Positions 44,991 through 53,296 of a DNA stretch of 64,000 bases are shown here, one piece after another. The notes under the pieces were generated by a model. The model saw nothing but the letters and a program-made list of their open reading frames with translations, did no database searches and had not been told where the DNA came from. The first letter of the stretch is position 1. The number at the start of each line of letters is the position of its first letter. The DNA comes from Azospirillum sp. TSA2s (GTDB lineage: Bacteria > Pseudomonadota > Alphaproteobacteria > Azospirillales > Azospirillaceae). The stretch spans positions 414,501-478,500 of the forward strand of contig NZ_CP039648.1 in NCBI RefSeq assembly GCF_004923315.1, read 5' to 3'. A program made the translations under genes and the position numbers.

Positions 44991-45037
44991 GGTGCCGGCG
45001 AGGGGCGCGCCTGCGGTGTGGCGCGCCCGGTGGCCGG

Positions 45038-45409
45038 CTACAGTTCTCCCCGGAAAGCCCGGTGCTGGAGCGAGGCGAACAGCTCATCCAGCTTGGCGAG
45101 GTGCGCCCGGTGCAGGGCCTTCAGCTTGTCGATCTCGGCGACGCGGGCGGCGAAGGCGCGTTGAAGGTCGAGGGGAGGAAGGGGGATTCGCGTTTCCTTG
45201 ATGATCTGCATATTGAGACCGGGCATGACTGCACCCCGCTCCTTTACACCAAGCTGATTCAGCACCGAAGGATGCCGAAGAAAGCAGGCATGCAGGTATT
45301 CCGGGAGGCATCGAGTTTCGTCCAGTGTCAGGCTGCAAAGGTGCTTTGTGGTAATTGCGGTTGGAATATCGTCTGGTACGATGGCAGCTCGCCCACAGGT
45401 TCCCATGTG
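45038..45409 (-). pseudogene. hsdS: Type I restriction specificity subunit HsdS, C-terminal fragment
   Basis: Last ~120 residues of HsdS. The fragment covers the end of the second target-recognition domain (SKHMGTCGRAAIVPDDIPTA, then HLCSLTLDETRCLPEYL, ending IIKETRIPLPPLDLQRAFA) and the closing conserved coiled coil ARVAEIDKLKALHRAHLAKLDELFASLQHRAFRGEL. The N-terminal part, including the first recognition domain, is missing because the IS66-type element begins at 45410. It lies on the minus strand with hsdR. Confidence 0.85.
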
Positions 45410-46915
45410 TTTGCTCACCTGGCTGGCGGCAGCTGAGCCTTTAAGCGACGACGAAGGTGCCGTCGATGAGGTTGCGGATGGCGGTCCAGGCGGACTGGCC
45501 TTGGCGGCGCGCGGTTCCGGTGACGGAACGATAGCCTGCGTGGATGCCCGGCCCCCAGTCGGAGCGGAAGCCGTTCGTCACCTTGCGGAAGATCACGGAC
45601 GGGCGGATTTCCTGCTCACTGACGTTGTTGGTCGGTGGCACGCGGCGGTCGCTGAGAAAGACAAAGAACTTGCCGCGCCACGCCTTGATCTGGCGCTGCA
45701 GTTCGCGGCCAGCCGGATGGGCAGCGGGGACACCGAGCAGCGCATCGAGGCGGCGCTCGGCCTTGGCGGCGTAAGCGGCGAGCGTGCTGTCCTTCAACTC
45801 CGGTCTTCGCTTGCCGACACGGATGGCCCAGCGCAGATGATCCCGGAGTTTCGGCGCCACCACGCTGTCGCCGCAGTCGATGGCGTACTGAACGTCGCGT
45901 AAGACATGGGCCAGGCAGACCTGATGAACTTGCCCCAGCTCCTGCTGGCCGGCGTAGCGGTCAGAGACCCACACCTCGGGTCGATGATCCCCCAGAATGT
46001 CGGCGGCGACCGCCCGTCCCCGGCTGGGGGCAATGGTGTGCAGCACAGCCTCATCGGACTGGAACACCCACTGCCAGTGGGTCACGCCGTCAACCCGGGT
46101 TGTGGTTTCGTCCGAGGCGATGACGGGAGCGGTCAGGAGCTTGGTCTTGATCGCCGCGCAGGCAGTATCGAACGCCGACCCCATGCGGCGGAAGGCATTG
46201 GCGATGGCGCCTTCGGAGATGCTCAGCCCAAACACCTCCTTCAGCAGGCGCGACAGCCGCTCGAAGCCGACATGATGGCTGTGATGCAGGTAGGCCAGCA
46301 GCGAGCGGATCCCTGGGCCGAAGGGCGTTCCCGGCGGCATGGCGGCGGGCGGTTCAGCCCGATAGCGCCGTCCACACGAACCGCAGCGGCCGCCGAACAG
46401 CTCCACCCGCGTCACCACCGGGCGGACTTCGGGCAGGTCAATGTGGTCGTAGCGATGCCGGCAGCGCTGTCCCGCTGCCAACAGCGCCGTTTGGCAATGC
46501 GGGCATTCCTCGGCGAGACGGCGCTCGGTGCGATCAGGGTCGGGCGTGAGCGGCCGCGCGACACCGGGACGGGACGGCCGCGGTTTGCGCCCCCGCTTCG
46601 CCTTGCCGGTCTTGCCCCCGGGGCCATCCTGGGACGGCGGGATGTGCGAGTTCGCCGAGGTCTTCTTCGGCTTGCCGACCAAGGCTTCCAGTTCGGCAAT
46701 CCGTGCGGCCATGCGCTCGATCAGCGCCGCCTGCTCGATTAGCAGGGCGTCCTTCTCGGCGTCGCTCAGGCGATAACGCGGCGGAACTGTCATCCCGCCT
46801 TTGACTCACGTCAGCCCCCCACGACGCAACACCGGATCGTCACCCCACCCCCAATGCGCGCAACCCCGAGCCGGCTCGAGCCGGCGTCACGCGCTCAGCC
46901 AGCCAGGTGAGCAAA
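45410..46915 (-). mobile_element. IS66-family element (ISBst12-like), 1506 bp
   Basis: Bounded by 18-base perfect inverted repeats TTTGCTCACCTGGCTGGC (45410-45427) and its complement (46898-46915). It has a single transposase gene and no tnpA/tnpB accessory frames, like the ISBst12 subgroup. The eight bases outside the two ends differ (CCCATGTG versus TACCCGTG), so there is no target duplication. The flanking genes are unrelated (hsdS and a secretion ATPase), which indicates recombination between two copies. Confidence 0.88.
45441..46793 (-). CDS. IS66-family transposase TnpC
   Basis: 450-residue DDE transposase, apparently intact. It has the N-terminal coiled coil with [19 protein letters not shown] and [11 protein letters not shown], the zinc-finger region ([14 protein letters not shown]) and the catalytic segment [11 protein letters not shown]...WQWVF. 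The [11 protein letters not shown] aspartate motif and the C-terminal [23 protein letters not shown] motif of IS66 complete it. It reads on the minus strand within the 1506-bp element. Unlike the fragment at 11.4 kb it has no frameshift. The two are different IS66 subgroups. Confidence 0.92.
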   Translation of the reverse strand: MTVPPRYRLSDAEKDALLIEQAALIERMAARIAELEALVGKPKKTSANSHIPPSQDGPGGKTGKAKRGRKPRPSRPGVARPLTPDPDRTERRLAEECPHCQTALLAAGQRCRHRYDHIDLPEVRPVVTRVELFGGRCGSCGRRYRAEPPAAMPPGTPFGPGIRSLLAYLHHSHHVGFERLSRLLKEVFGLSISEGAIANAFRRMGSAFDTACAAIKTKLLTAPVIASDETTTRVDGVTHWQWVFQSDEAVLHTIAPSRGRAVAADILGDHRPEVWVSDRYAGQQELGQVHQVCLAHVLRDVQYAIDCGDSVVAPKLRDHLRWAIRVGKRRPELKDSTLAAYAAKAERRLDALLGVPAAHPAGRELQRQIKAWRGKFFVFLSDRRVPPTNNVSEQEIRPSVIFRKVTNGFRSDWGPGIHAGYRSVTGTARRQGQSAWTAIRNLIDGTFVVA

Positions 46916-47520
46916 TACCCGTGCGGCTGGACGGCGCCGACCTGTTCCAGTGGCGGCGCGACGACGTCGGTCGGCACATCGGCTATCTGCCGCAGGATGT
47001 CGAGCTGTTTGCCGGTACGGTGGCGGAGAACATCGCCCGGCTGGGCGATCCGGACCCGGAGGCGGTGGCGGAAGCGGCGCGGCTCGCCGACTGCCACGCC
47101 ATGATCCTGCGGCTGCCGAACGGCTACAACACTGAGGTTGGCGACGGCGGCGCCTTCCTGTCCGGCGGGCAGCGCCAGCGGATCGCCCTGGCCCGCGCAC
47201 TGTATGGCACGCCCAAGCTGGTGGTTCTGGACGAGCCCAACGCCAGCCTCGACGCCGAGGGCGAGCAGGCGCTGAGCCGGGCCATCGCTGCGTTGAAGGA
47301 ACAGGGAGCCTGCGTGATCGTCATCGGCCACCGGCCCGGCACTCTGGCCCAGGTGGACCGCATGGTCGCTCTGCGCGATGGCCGGGTGGAGGCGTTCGGC
47401 CCCCGTGCCGAGGTTCTGGAGATGCTGAAGCGCCGCAGCCTGCAATCCGTGCCCGGCGGGGCCGCCGCACCGGCCCGCGCGATCCAGGCCGGCGGGCCGC
47501 CGCTTCAGATGGCTGAGTGA
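46916..47520 (+). pseudogene. Type I secretion ABC ATPase, C-terminal fragment
   Basis: Last ~200 residues of a PrtD/LapB-type ABC transporter ATPase that exports proteins with HlyD and an outer-membrane channel. In frame from the IS end it reads [40 protein letters not shown], the signature [15 protein letters not shown] and Walker [13 protein letters not shown], then the H-loop IVIGHRPG. The membrane domain and Walker A are lost to the IS-associated junction at 46915. It ends 9 bases before the HlyD gene, so promoter and translation signals of the pair are missing upstream. Confidence 0.87.
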
Positions 47521-47529
47521 GGTTTGGCG

Positions 47530-48864
47530 ATGACCAGAGACAATCCTGCCGACCGTCGTCAAATGCCGCGTCCGCCGGTCAGCCGGTTCATCGCCACCGG
47601 TCTTGCGCTGACCCTCGCCGGTTTCGGGGGCTTCGGTACCTGGGCCGCGCTCGTCCCGCTCGCCAGTGCGGCGGTGGCGCCCGGTACCGTCACCGCCGAC
47701 AGCAATCGAAAAACCGTGCAGCACCTGGACGGTGGGATCGTTGCGGAAATTCTGGTGCGCGACGGCGATCGCGTGGTGGCGGGGCAGCCGCTGGTCCGGC
47801 TCGACGATCTGGACTCCCGCTCGACGGTGACGTTGCTGGAAGGGCAGTTCTGGGCGTTGCTGGCGCAGGAGGCGCGGCTGATCGCCGAACGCGACGAAGC
47901 GGCGACCATGACCCTGCCCAAGGCTTTGGCGGCGAAGGCCGCCGATCCTGCCTCGGCCGGGATCGTAGCAGAAATTGTCAGCGGACAGGAGCGCATTTTC
48001 ATCAGTCGCCGCGTTAGCCTGGACGGGCGCGCCGTGATCACCGGGCAGCGCATCGCCCAGCTGGAGGCGCAGATCGCTGGTTTGGAGGCACAACGCAGGG
48101 CCGGTGGACGCCAGCTTGTCCTTATCCAGGAGGAAGCGGCGGCCGTGGCCGAGATGGTCGCCAAAGGGCTGGAGCGCAAGCCGCGGTTGCTTGCCCTGAT
48201 GCGGCAGACGGCGGAACTGGAAGGCGTGCAGGGCGATCTTGCCAATCGCATAGCCCAAGCCCGCGAGGCTATCGCGGAGGCGGATCTGGAGATCCTGGGG
48301 TTGCGTGCCGACCGGCAGAGCGAGGTCGCCACCGAATTGCGCGATGTGCAGGTCCGCCGTGCGGAGGCCGAGGAAAAGCTCGCGGCCGCATCCATCCGCC
48401 ATGGTCGGCGCGACGTGCTCGCTCCGGAGGCCGGCACGGTGATGAATCTGCGGACCTTCGCGCCGGGGGCGGTGGTGGCGCCGGGCGAGGCGATCCTGGA
48501 CCTCGTGCCTCTCGATGACCGTCTGGTGATCGACGCGCGAGTGAGCCCGATCGACATCGACGTGGTGCATGCCGGACTGCCGGCAAAGGTGGTGCTGAGC
48601 GCGTTCAAGAGTCGCACCACGCCTCAACTCGATGGGGCGGTGCTGCGCGTGTCGGCCGATGCGGTGATCGACGACCGCACCGGACAACCCTACTATCAGG
48701 CCCGCGTGGCTGTGGATGCAACCCAACTCGCAGCTCTGAAGGATGTGCATCTTCTGCCCGGCATGCCTGCGGAAGCGCTGATCGTCACCGGTGAACGGAC
48801 ATTGTTGCGTTACCTGACGCAGCCCATCGACGACAGCTTCCGCAAAGCTTTCCGCGAGGAGTGA
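47530..48864 (+). CDS. HlyD-family periplasmic adaptor of type I secretion
   Basis: Membrane-fusion protein of the PrtE/HlyD type, 444 residues. One N-terminal membrane helix (about 20-42) is followed by a biotinyl-lipoyl hairpin (QHLDGGIVAEILVRDGDRVVAGQPL), a long coiled-coil hairpin (about 110-280, rich in QLEAQIAGLEAQRRA and similar) and the C-terminal beta-barrel (LAPEAGTVMNLRTFAPGAVV, then VSADAVIDD). The ATG at 47530 is used because the TTG two codons before has no better site. The gene looks intact but its ATPase partner is truncated; the outer-membrane and substrate genes are not here. Confidence 0.9.
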   Translation: MTRDNPADRRQMPRPPVSRFIATGLALTLAGFGGFGTWAALVPLASAAVAPGTVTADSNRKTVQHLDGGIVAEILVRDGDRVVAGQPLVRLDDLDSRSTVTLLEGQFWALLAQEARLIAERDEAATMTLPKALAAKAADPASAGIVAEIVSGQERIFISRRVSLDGRAVITGQRIAQLEAQIAGLEAQRRAGGRQLVLIQEEAAAVAEMVAKGLERKPRLLALMRQTAELEGVQGDLANRIAQAREAIAEADLEILGLRADRQSEVATELRDVQVRRAEAEEKLAAASIRHGRRDVLAPEAGTVMNLRTFAPGAVVAPGEAILDLVPLDDRLVIDARVSPIDIDVVHAGLPAKVVLSAFKSRTTPQLDGAVLRVSADAVIDDRTGQPYYQARVAVDATQLAALKDVHLLPGMPAEALIVTGERTLLRYLTQPIDDSFRKAFREE

Positions 48865-48868
48865 GGTC

Positions 48869-48952
48869 ATGGACTTTGCGACCGGAACCTTTCCGTGTAG
48901 CCTTCGTAGTCATGACCCGCCGGTCAGAGCATTCGAAATGCACTGCATCTAG
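48869..48952 (+). other. Short frame after HlyD, possible cut gene start
   Basis: A 27-codon frame starts MDFATGTFPC directly after the HlyD stop with a GAGG site upstream and ends TAG at 48952, 34 bases before the third relic. It may be the beginning of a lost downstream gene of the secretion operon. No family can be assigned. Confidence 0.3.
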
Positions 48953-48985
48953 TCAAACAGCCACGGCTGGCAGGCTCAATTCTCG

Positions 48986-49009
48986 TTGGTTGCGTGCCCC
49001 CGCAACCAA
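48986..49009 (+). repeat. tRNA-fMet 3'-end relic 3 / perfect inverted repeat
   Basis: The 14 bases 48995-49008 match the tRNA-fMet 3' end (acceptor strand, discriminator and CCA) as in relics 1 and 2, but the upstream T-stem part is different. Here TTGGTTGCG (48986-48994) pairs perfectly with CGCAACCAA (49001-49009), so the relic is also a hairpin. A strong terminator follows. Same orientation as the other copies, 11.8 kb from relic 2. Confidence 0.55.
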
Positions 49010-49015
49010 ATCATC

Positions 49016-49050
49016 AAAAAGCCCGCCTCCGCAAGGAGCGCGGGCTTTTT
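49016..49050 (+). terminator. Strong rho-independent terminator
   Basis: AAAAAGCCCGC (49016-49026) pairs with GCGGGCTTTTT (49040-49050), a textbook GC stem with T tract. It lies where the terminator of a tRNA gene would be, right after relic 3. Confidence 0.85.
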
Positions 49051-49132
49051 GCTGTCCGTATTTTCCGGCCGGGAGGGCGTGACATCCGGCCGCTTCACTT
49101 GTCCAGGGCCCCGACGGTCGGGTGTGAGTAGC

Positions 49133-49291
49133 GCCAACAAGGGGCTCAGCAACCGGGCGGAGAACTCACATCAGCCGACCCGACGACGCGAGCGGCAGAT
49201 GAAGTGCTTCAAGTCATCTCGGCAGGTGCAGCGCTTCCTGTCCATCCACGACCTGGTCAACAACCTCATCCACCTCCGTCGCGATCATCGC
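49133..49291 (+). pseudogene. IS6/IS26-family transposase C-terminal fragment
   Basis: About 52 residues: ANKGLSNRAENSHQPTRRRE, then RQMKCFKSSRQVQRFLSIHD and LVNNLIHLRRDHRP. The NRAENSHQPTRRRE segment holds the catalytic glutamate of IS6-family transposases. The rest of the protein and the element ends are absent. It lies between the third tRNA relic and galA and marks the right edge of the scar region. Confidence 0.85.
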
Positions 49292-49373
49292 CCCATCTTT
49301 AGGACATTCTTGGTCAAGACGCGCTTACCATCACTGAGCGTACCTACAAGTTGACAGTGCCCACGAGGGCAGG

Positions 49374-50666
49374 TCAGTTCTTTTCCTTGTCCCAGGCCAA
49401 CGCCGCGGCATCCTTGCCGGCTACGGAATAGAGAGCGCCGGGGGCGTTGCGCGTCTTCTGGAACTCCTCCAGCGATTCTCCTCGCATGGCGGCGTAGATG
49501 TGCAGGTTGGAGGTGCCGACCACCGCCCCCAGCTTTTCCAACATGAAGAAGATCACTCCGTGATGGATCATGCCGCGCCAATCGCGGTCGCGGACCAGCC
49601 GGCGCTCCTCCTCCGTCAGGCCGGCTTCTTCGAAGGCGGATTCCGGATCGGCGAGGAAGCGGGCGCGGTGTGCCGGCTCCACCATCCGATGCAGGAAGCG
49701 GTTGAGACGGTAGGCCTTGGCGCTGGTGGCGTGGGTGAAGGGATAGGTGCCGGCGAGGTCCTCGGCGCCGGCCAGCTGGCGGGCCATATGGGCGCGATGC
49801 GTGCCGACGACGTCGGCCGGCGGCTCGATCGCTTCGTTCTCGTAGATGACGGTAGCGATGCCGGTCATCGAAGGCAGGTAATAGGTCTGGTGGATTTTGC
49901 GCACCGTCGCCGACATCGCCCCGCGCATCACCAGCCACATGATGACCTCCGCCCCCTCGAGCCCGCCGAGACGGGCGAAATCGGCGTGGGTCATGCGGGT
50001 CAGCGCCTCCGGGTCCTTCTCGATCATCTCCAGGAAGCGGGCGTCCCATTCGACATTGTTGAAGCCGGCGCGCTCGCCATGGACCTGATGCGACAGGCCG
50101 CCGGTGGCGACGATCACCACCTTCAGATCCTCCGGATAGCTCTCGATGGCACGACGGAGCGCCTGACCCATCTTGTAGCAGCGCAAAGCGGTCGGGATCG
50201 GGAACTGCAGAACGCCGACCTGCAACGGCACGATGGGAACCGGCCAGTCCGGTTCGTGCGGCAGCAGCATCGACAGCGGCGAGAAACAGCCATGGTCGAG
50301 CGGCCGTTCCTGGAAGAAGGACATGTCGAACTCGTCCGCCATCAGCGAGGTGCCGATGTGGCGCGCGAGTTCCGCATGCCCCTTCACCGGGGGCAGCGCC
50401 CGCGCCCCGCCGCCCTCGTCGGCGACTTGATAGGACTCGCCGATGCCCAGCGTGAAGGCCGAGTAATGGTCGAAGAAGAAAGAGGTGACGTGGTCGTTGT
50501 AGACGAAGAACAGCACGTCCGGCTGCTTTTCGGCCAGCCATTGGCGGACCGGCTCATAGGCCGCAAAGATCGGTGCCCAGACGGGGTCGTTCTGCTTCTG
50601 CCGGTCGAAGGCGAAACCGATGGTCGGGGTGTGAGAGGTCGCGATCGACCCTATGATGCGTGCCAC
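49374..50666 (-). CDS. galA: Gallate dioxygenase
   Basis: Class III extradiol ring-cleavage dioxygenase, 430 residues, a fusion of LigB-like catalytic and LigA-like domains as in GalA/DesB. Metal ligands are expected at H12 (GSIATSHTPTIG) and H59 (VYNDHVTSFFFDHY) with the glutamate downstream; ATGGLSHQVHGERAG is the conserved second-sphere segment. The C-terminal part (about 300-420) with RDWRGMIHHGVIFFMLEK resembles LigA. GTG at 50666 has GAGGAGG seven bases upstream. It opens gallate to 4-oxalomesaconate. It is the most downstream gene of the gal cluster. Confidence 0.9.
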   Translation of the reverse strand: MARIIGSIATSHTPTIGFAFDRQKQNDPVWAPIFAAYEPVRQWLAEKQPDVLFFVYNDHVTSFFFDHYSAFTLGIGESYQVADEGGGARALPPVKGHAELARHIGTSLMADEFDMSFFQERPLDHGCFSPLSMLLPHEPDWPVPIVPLQVGVLQFPIPTALRCYKMGQALRRAIESYPEDLKVVIVATGGLSHQVHGERAGFNNVEWDARFLEMIEKDPEALTRMTHADFARLGGLEGAEVIMWLVMRGAMSATVRKIHQTYYLPSMTGIATVIYENEAIEPPADVVGTHRAHMARQLAGAEDLAGTYPFTHATSAKAYRLNRFLHRMVEPAHRARFLADPESAFEEAGLTEEERRLVRDRDWRGMIHHGVIFFMLEKLGAVVGTSNLHIYAAMRGESLEEFQKTRNAPGALYSVAGKDAAALAWDKEKN

Positions 50667-50729
50667 GTTGTCCTCCTCGGGGGGGTAGTTGGTTTTTTGT
50701 GAGTGGTGTTTCGCTTGCCCCCACCCCGA

Positions 50730-50833
50730 CCCTCCCCCGCTGGGCGGGGGAGGGAGCAAGTGCTTGTTCGGAAAAGCGGCGGCAGTCCCTCCCCCGCCCA
50801 GCTCTCGCACAAAGCATTGCGTTGTGCGAGAGC
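50730..50833. repeat. Intergenic palindromes between galA and the DUF1932 gene
   Basis: The 215-base gap has two strong hairpins and no gene. CCCTCCCCCGC (50730-50740) pairs with 50744-50754. GCTCTCGCACAA (50801-50812) pairs with 50822-50833. The CCCTCCCCCGC word recurs at 50787 before the second hairpin. They could be an intergenic repeat or stabilise the transcript end of the upstream genes. Confidence 0.55.
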
Positions 50834-50881
50834 GGTGGGCGACCGTAGGTCCGCTGAGAGCAGGGGAGGATAGGTAGGGGG

Positions 50882-51817
50882 TTAACGCTGCACCTCACGG
50901 CGCTCCGCAAGCGCCGCCAGCACCTCGCGCGCGATGCGCCTTGCGTCGCTCGGCACCTCGCCGCCGAAGCGCTCCTTCACGCCCAGGTCGGAGACCCATT
51001 GCTGGTGGGCGGCGGTGGCGGTGGGGAGGAAGCCGCTGACGCCGGCATGGTCCAGCGTCGCCGCAACCTCGCGCATTTCGGCGGCGCGGCGCTTTCCGTG
51101 GACGACGACCCGTTCCATCACGTGATCGGCGAGGTCGGCGAAGTCGATGTTGGACAGCGACGAGGCGACCGACGGGATGATGCGGTCCTCGATCCCCAGC
51201 TTCACCGCGGCGGTGACGCATTCCATCGTCACGCTCTCGAAACCCTTGATGGCGATGCTGCGGATCATCTTGATGGTGGAGGCGTCGCCCGTCCGCTCCG
51301 ACACCAGCTCGACCTTCATGCCGAGCGCCGTCAGGATGGGGGCCGCCTTCGCCGCAGCCGGACCGCTGATCAGAAGCGGCGTCTGGTGCAGGCGGGGATG
51401 CACCGGCGCCATCACCGCCACGTCCACCGTGCCGGCGCCGTGCGCAGCCACCCGCTCCGCCGCATCCGCCTTGCGGAATGGGGCGGCGGAGTTGATGTCG
51501 AGCCACAGCAGGCCCGGATGCACACCCGGCAGCACACTGTCCGCCGCGGTCAGCACCTGATCGGCGGTGACGGCGGAGATGACCATGTCGGCCTTCGCTG
51601 CTGCCTCGGCGGCGCCGGCGACCGGCTCCACGTCCAGGGCACGGCATTCGGCGCGCTTGGCTTCGGCATGGGCCGGGTCGTCGAACAGGATGTCGTAGGC
51701 GAGGACGGTGACGGGACCGCGTGAGCGCCAGCCGCGGGTGAAGGCCTGGGCGGCTTCGCCGAAGCCGATGAAGGCGATGGTCGGGGCAGGGGCGGGGGCA
51801 GGGGTCGGGTTGCTCAT
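50882..51817 (-). CDS. NAD(P)-dependent dehydrogenase, DUF1932/6-phosphogluconate-like
   Basis: 311-residue beta-hydroxyacid dehydrogenase-like protein. A Rossmann motif TIAFIGFGEAAQAFTRGW lies at about 13-30; the catalytic helix region with GDASTIKMIRSIAIKGFESVTMEC contains the lysine typical of the superfamily; the C-terminal DUF1932 domain follows. Similar genes occur beside protocatechuate 4,5- or gallate-cleavage genes. It might reduce or oxidise an oxo-acid in the pathway, but the substrate is not known. It lies between galA and the ABC transporter genes, all on the minus strand. Confidence 0.82.
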   Translation of the reverse strand: MSNPTPAPAPAPTIAFIGFGEAAQAFTRGWRSRGPVTVLAYDILFDDPAHAEAKRAECRALDVEPVAGAAEAAAKADMVISAVTADQVLTAADSVLPGVHPGLLWLDINSAAPFRKADAAERVAAHGAGTVDVAVMAPVHPRLHQTPLLISGPAAAKAAPILTALGMKVELVSERTGDASTIKMIRSIAIKGFESVTMECVTAAVKLGIEDRIIPSVASSLSNIDFADLADHVMERVVVHGKRRAAEMREVAATLDHAGVSGFLPTATAAHQQWVSDLGVKERFGGEVPSDARRIAREVLAALAERREVQR

Positions 51818-51834
51818 TCTGGTGTCCCGGTGGC

Positions 51835-52548
51835 TCAGTGCAGGGCGCCGGCGATGCCGCAGAGGGCGTCGAGCTTGGCGGGATCGTCGATCAGGGTCTG
51901 GCTGGCGCCGTCGAAGGCGATGCGGCCACGGCTCATCACCATGGTGCGCGGGGCGAAGGCGAGCGCCAGCTTGGCATGCTGCTCCACCATGATGATGGAC
52001 AGGTTGCCCTCGTCGCGCAGGCGCAGCAGCGCATGGAACAGCTGCTCCACGATCACCGGGGCCAGCCCTTCGAAGGGTTCGTCCAGCAGCAGCAGGCTGG
52101 GGTTCGTCAGCAGCGCGCGGCCGAAGGCCAGCATCTGCTGCTCGCCGCCCGACAGTTGGTTGCCCATGTTGGTCCGGCGCTGTCGCAGGCGCGGGAACAG
52201 GTCGTAGATGCGATCAAGCGTCCAGGCGCCGGGACGCAGGCCCACCAGCAGATTCTCCTCCACCGTCAGGGAGGGGAAGATCTCGCGTTGCTGGGGGACG
52301 AAGCCGATGCCGGCATGGGCGCGGCGGTTGGGCCGCAGCGCTGCGATGTCGACGCCGCCAAGGCCGATGCGGCCGGCATGCAGGCGGGTCAACCCCATGA
52401 TGGTGGCGAGCAGGGTGGTCTTGCCGACGCCGTTGCGGCCGATGATCGACAGCTTGCCGCCGATCGGCAGATCGAAGCTGAGATCCTCCAGCACCACGGT
52501 GGCGCCGTAGCCGGCGCGGACGTTCGACAGGGACAGCGCCTCAGGCAT
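51835..52548 (-). CDS. livF: Branched-chain-type ABC transporter ATPase LivF
   Basis: 237-residue ATPase of the HAAT family. Walker A GRNGVGKT near 38-45, Q-loop VPQQREIFPSLTVEENL, signature LSGGEQQMLAFGRAL and Walker B LLLLDEPFEGLAP are all present. It overlaps livG by 8 bases. The genes livF, livG, livM, livH and a binding protein form one operon placed inside the gal cluster, so the natural substrate is probably gallate or a related aromatic acid rather than an amino acid; this is inference. Confidence 0.92.
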   Translation of the reverse strand: MPEALSLSNVRAGYGATVVLEDLSFDLPIGGKLSIIGRNGVGKTTLLATIMGLTRLHAGRIGLGGVDIAALRPNRRAHAGIGFVPQQREIFPSLTVEENLLVGLRPGAWTLDRIYDLFPRLRQRRTNMGNQLSGGEQQMLAFGRALLTNPSLLLLDEPFEGLAPVIVEQLFHALLRLRDEGNLSIIMVEQHAKLALAFAPRTMVMSRGRIAFDGASQTLIDDPAKLDALCGIAGALH

Positions 52549-53296
52549 GGATGCCCTCCCCCAGATAGACGGACTTCACCGTCTCGTTGTTGGCGATCTC
52601 GTCCGGCGTGCCGCGGGCCAGCACCGCGCCCTGGACCAGCACGGTGATGCGCTGGGCAAAGCGGAAGACGAGGTCCATGTCATGTTCGATGATCAGCACG
52701 GCGAGGTCGCTGGCGAGGTTTTCCAGCACCTCGATCACCGTCCCGGTCTCCGTCGACGGGATGCCGGCGGCCGGTTCGTCCAGCAGCAGAACCTTCGGCC
52801 GCAGGGCCAGCGCGATGGCGATCTCCACCAGCCGCTGGCGGCCATAGGGCAGTTCCCGCACCTCGCGGTTGCCCCAGGGATCGAGGCCGAGGCGGCCGAG
52901 GATCTCGTATGCCTCGTCGCGGATCAGCCGGCGGCGCGACGGGCTGGGCAGCGGGCGCCAGCCCTGGCCGTGGAACTCGTCCAGCGCCAGGATGACGTTC
53001 TCCGCCACCGTCAGGTTGTTGAACAGCGTGTTGATCTGGAAGGTGCGGACGAGGCCGCGCTTCACCCGCGCCTCGATCGACAGCGCGGTGACGTCCTCCC
53101 CGTCGAGGATGACGGAGCCGGAGGTCGGCGGGACGAGGCCGGTCAGCAGGTTGACGAAGGTGCTCTTGCCGGCGCCGTTGGGGCCGATCAGTGCCTCGAA
53201 GGTGCCGGGCTCCAGCGAGAAGTCGATGGTCTGCGCGACGGTCAGCGCGCCGAAATTCTTCTGGAGAGCGTGGGTTTCGAGAATTGCGGCAGGCAT
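52541..53296 (-). CDS. livG: Branched-chain-type ABC transporter ATPase LivG
   Basis: 251-residue ATPase. Walker A GPNGAGKS near 38-45, the LivG-type Q-loop RTFQINTLFNNLTVAENV, the signature region with LPYGRQRLVEIAIAL (the usual SGG replaced by PYG, common in LivG) and Walker B VLLLDEPAAGIP. Its ATG overlaps the livM stop by one base. Confidence 0.92.
   Translation of the reverse strand: MPAAILETHALQKNFGALTVAQTIDFSLEPGTFEALIGPNGAGKSTFVNLLTGLVPPTSGSVILDGEDVTALSIEARVKRGLVRTFQINTLFNNLTVAENVILALDEFHGQGWRPLPSPSRRRLIRDEAYEILGRLGLDPWGNREVRELPYGRQRLVEIAIALALRPKVLLLDEPAAGIPSTETGTVIEVLENLASDLAVLIIEHDMDLVFRFAQRITVLVQGAVLARGTPDEIANNETVKSVYLGEGIHA

Noticed and set aside
45402..46923. Eight-base target duplication for the IS66-type element
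   Set aside because: The flanks CCCATGTG and TACCCGTG share only scattered bases, so no duplication is claimed.
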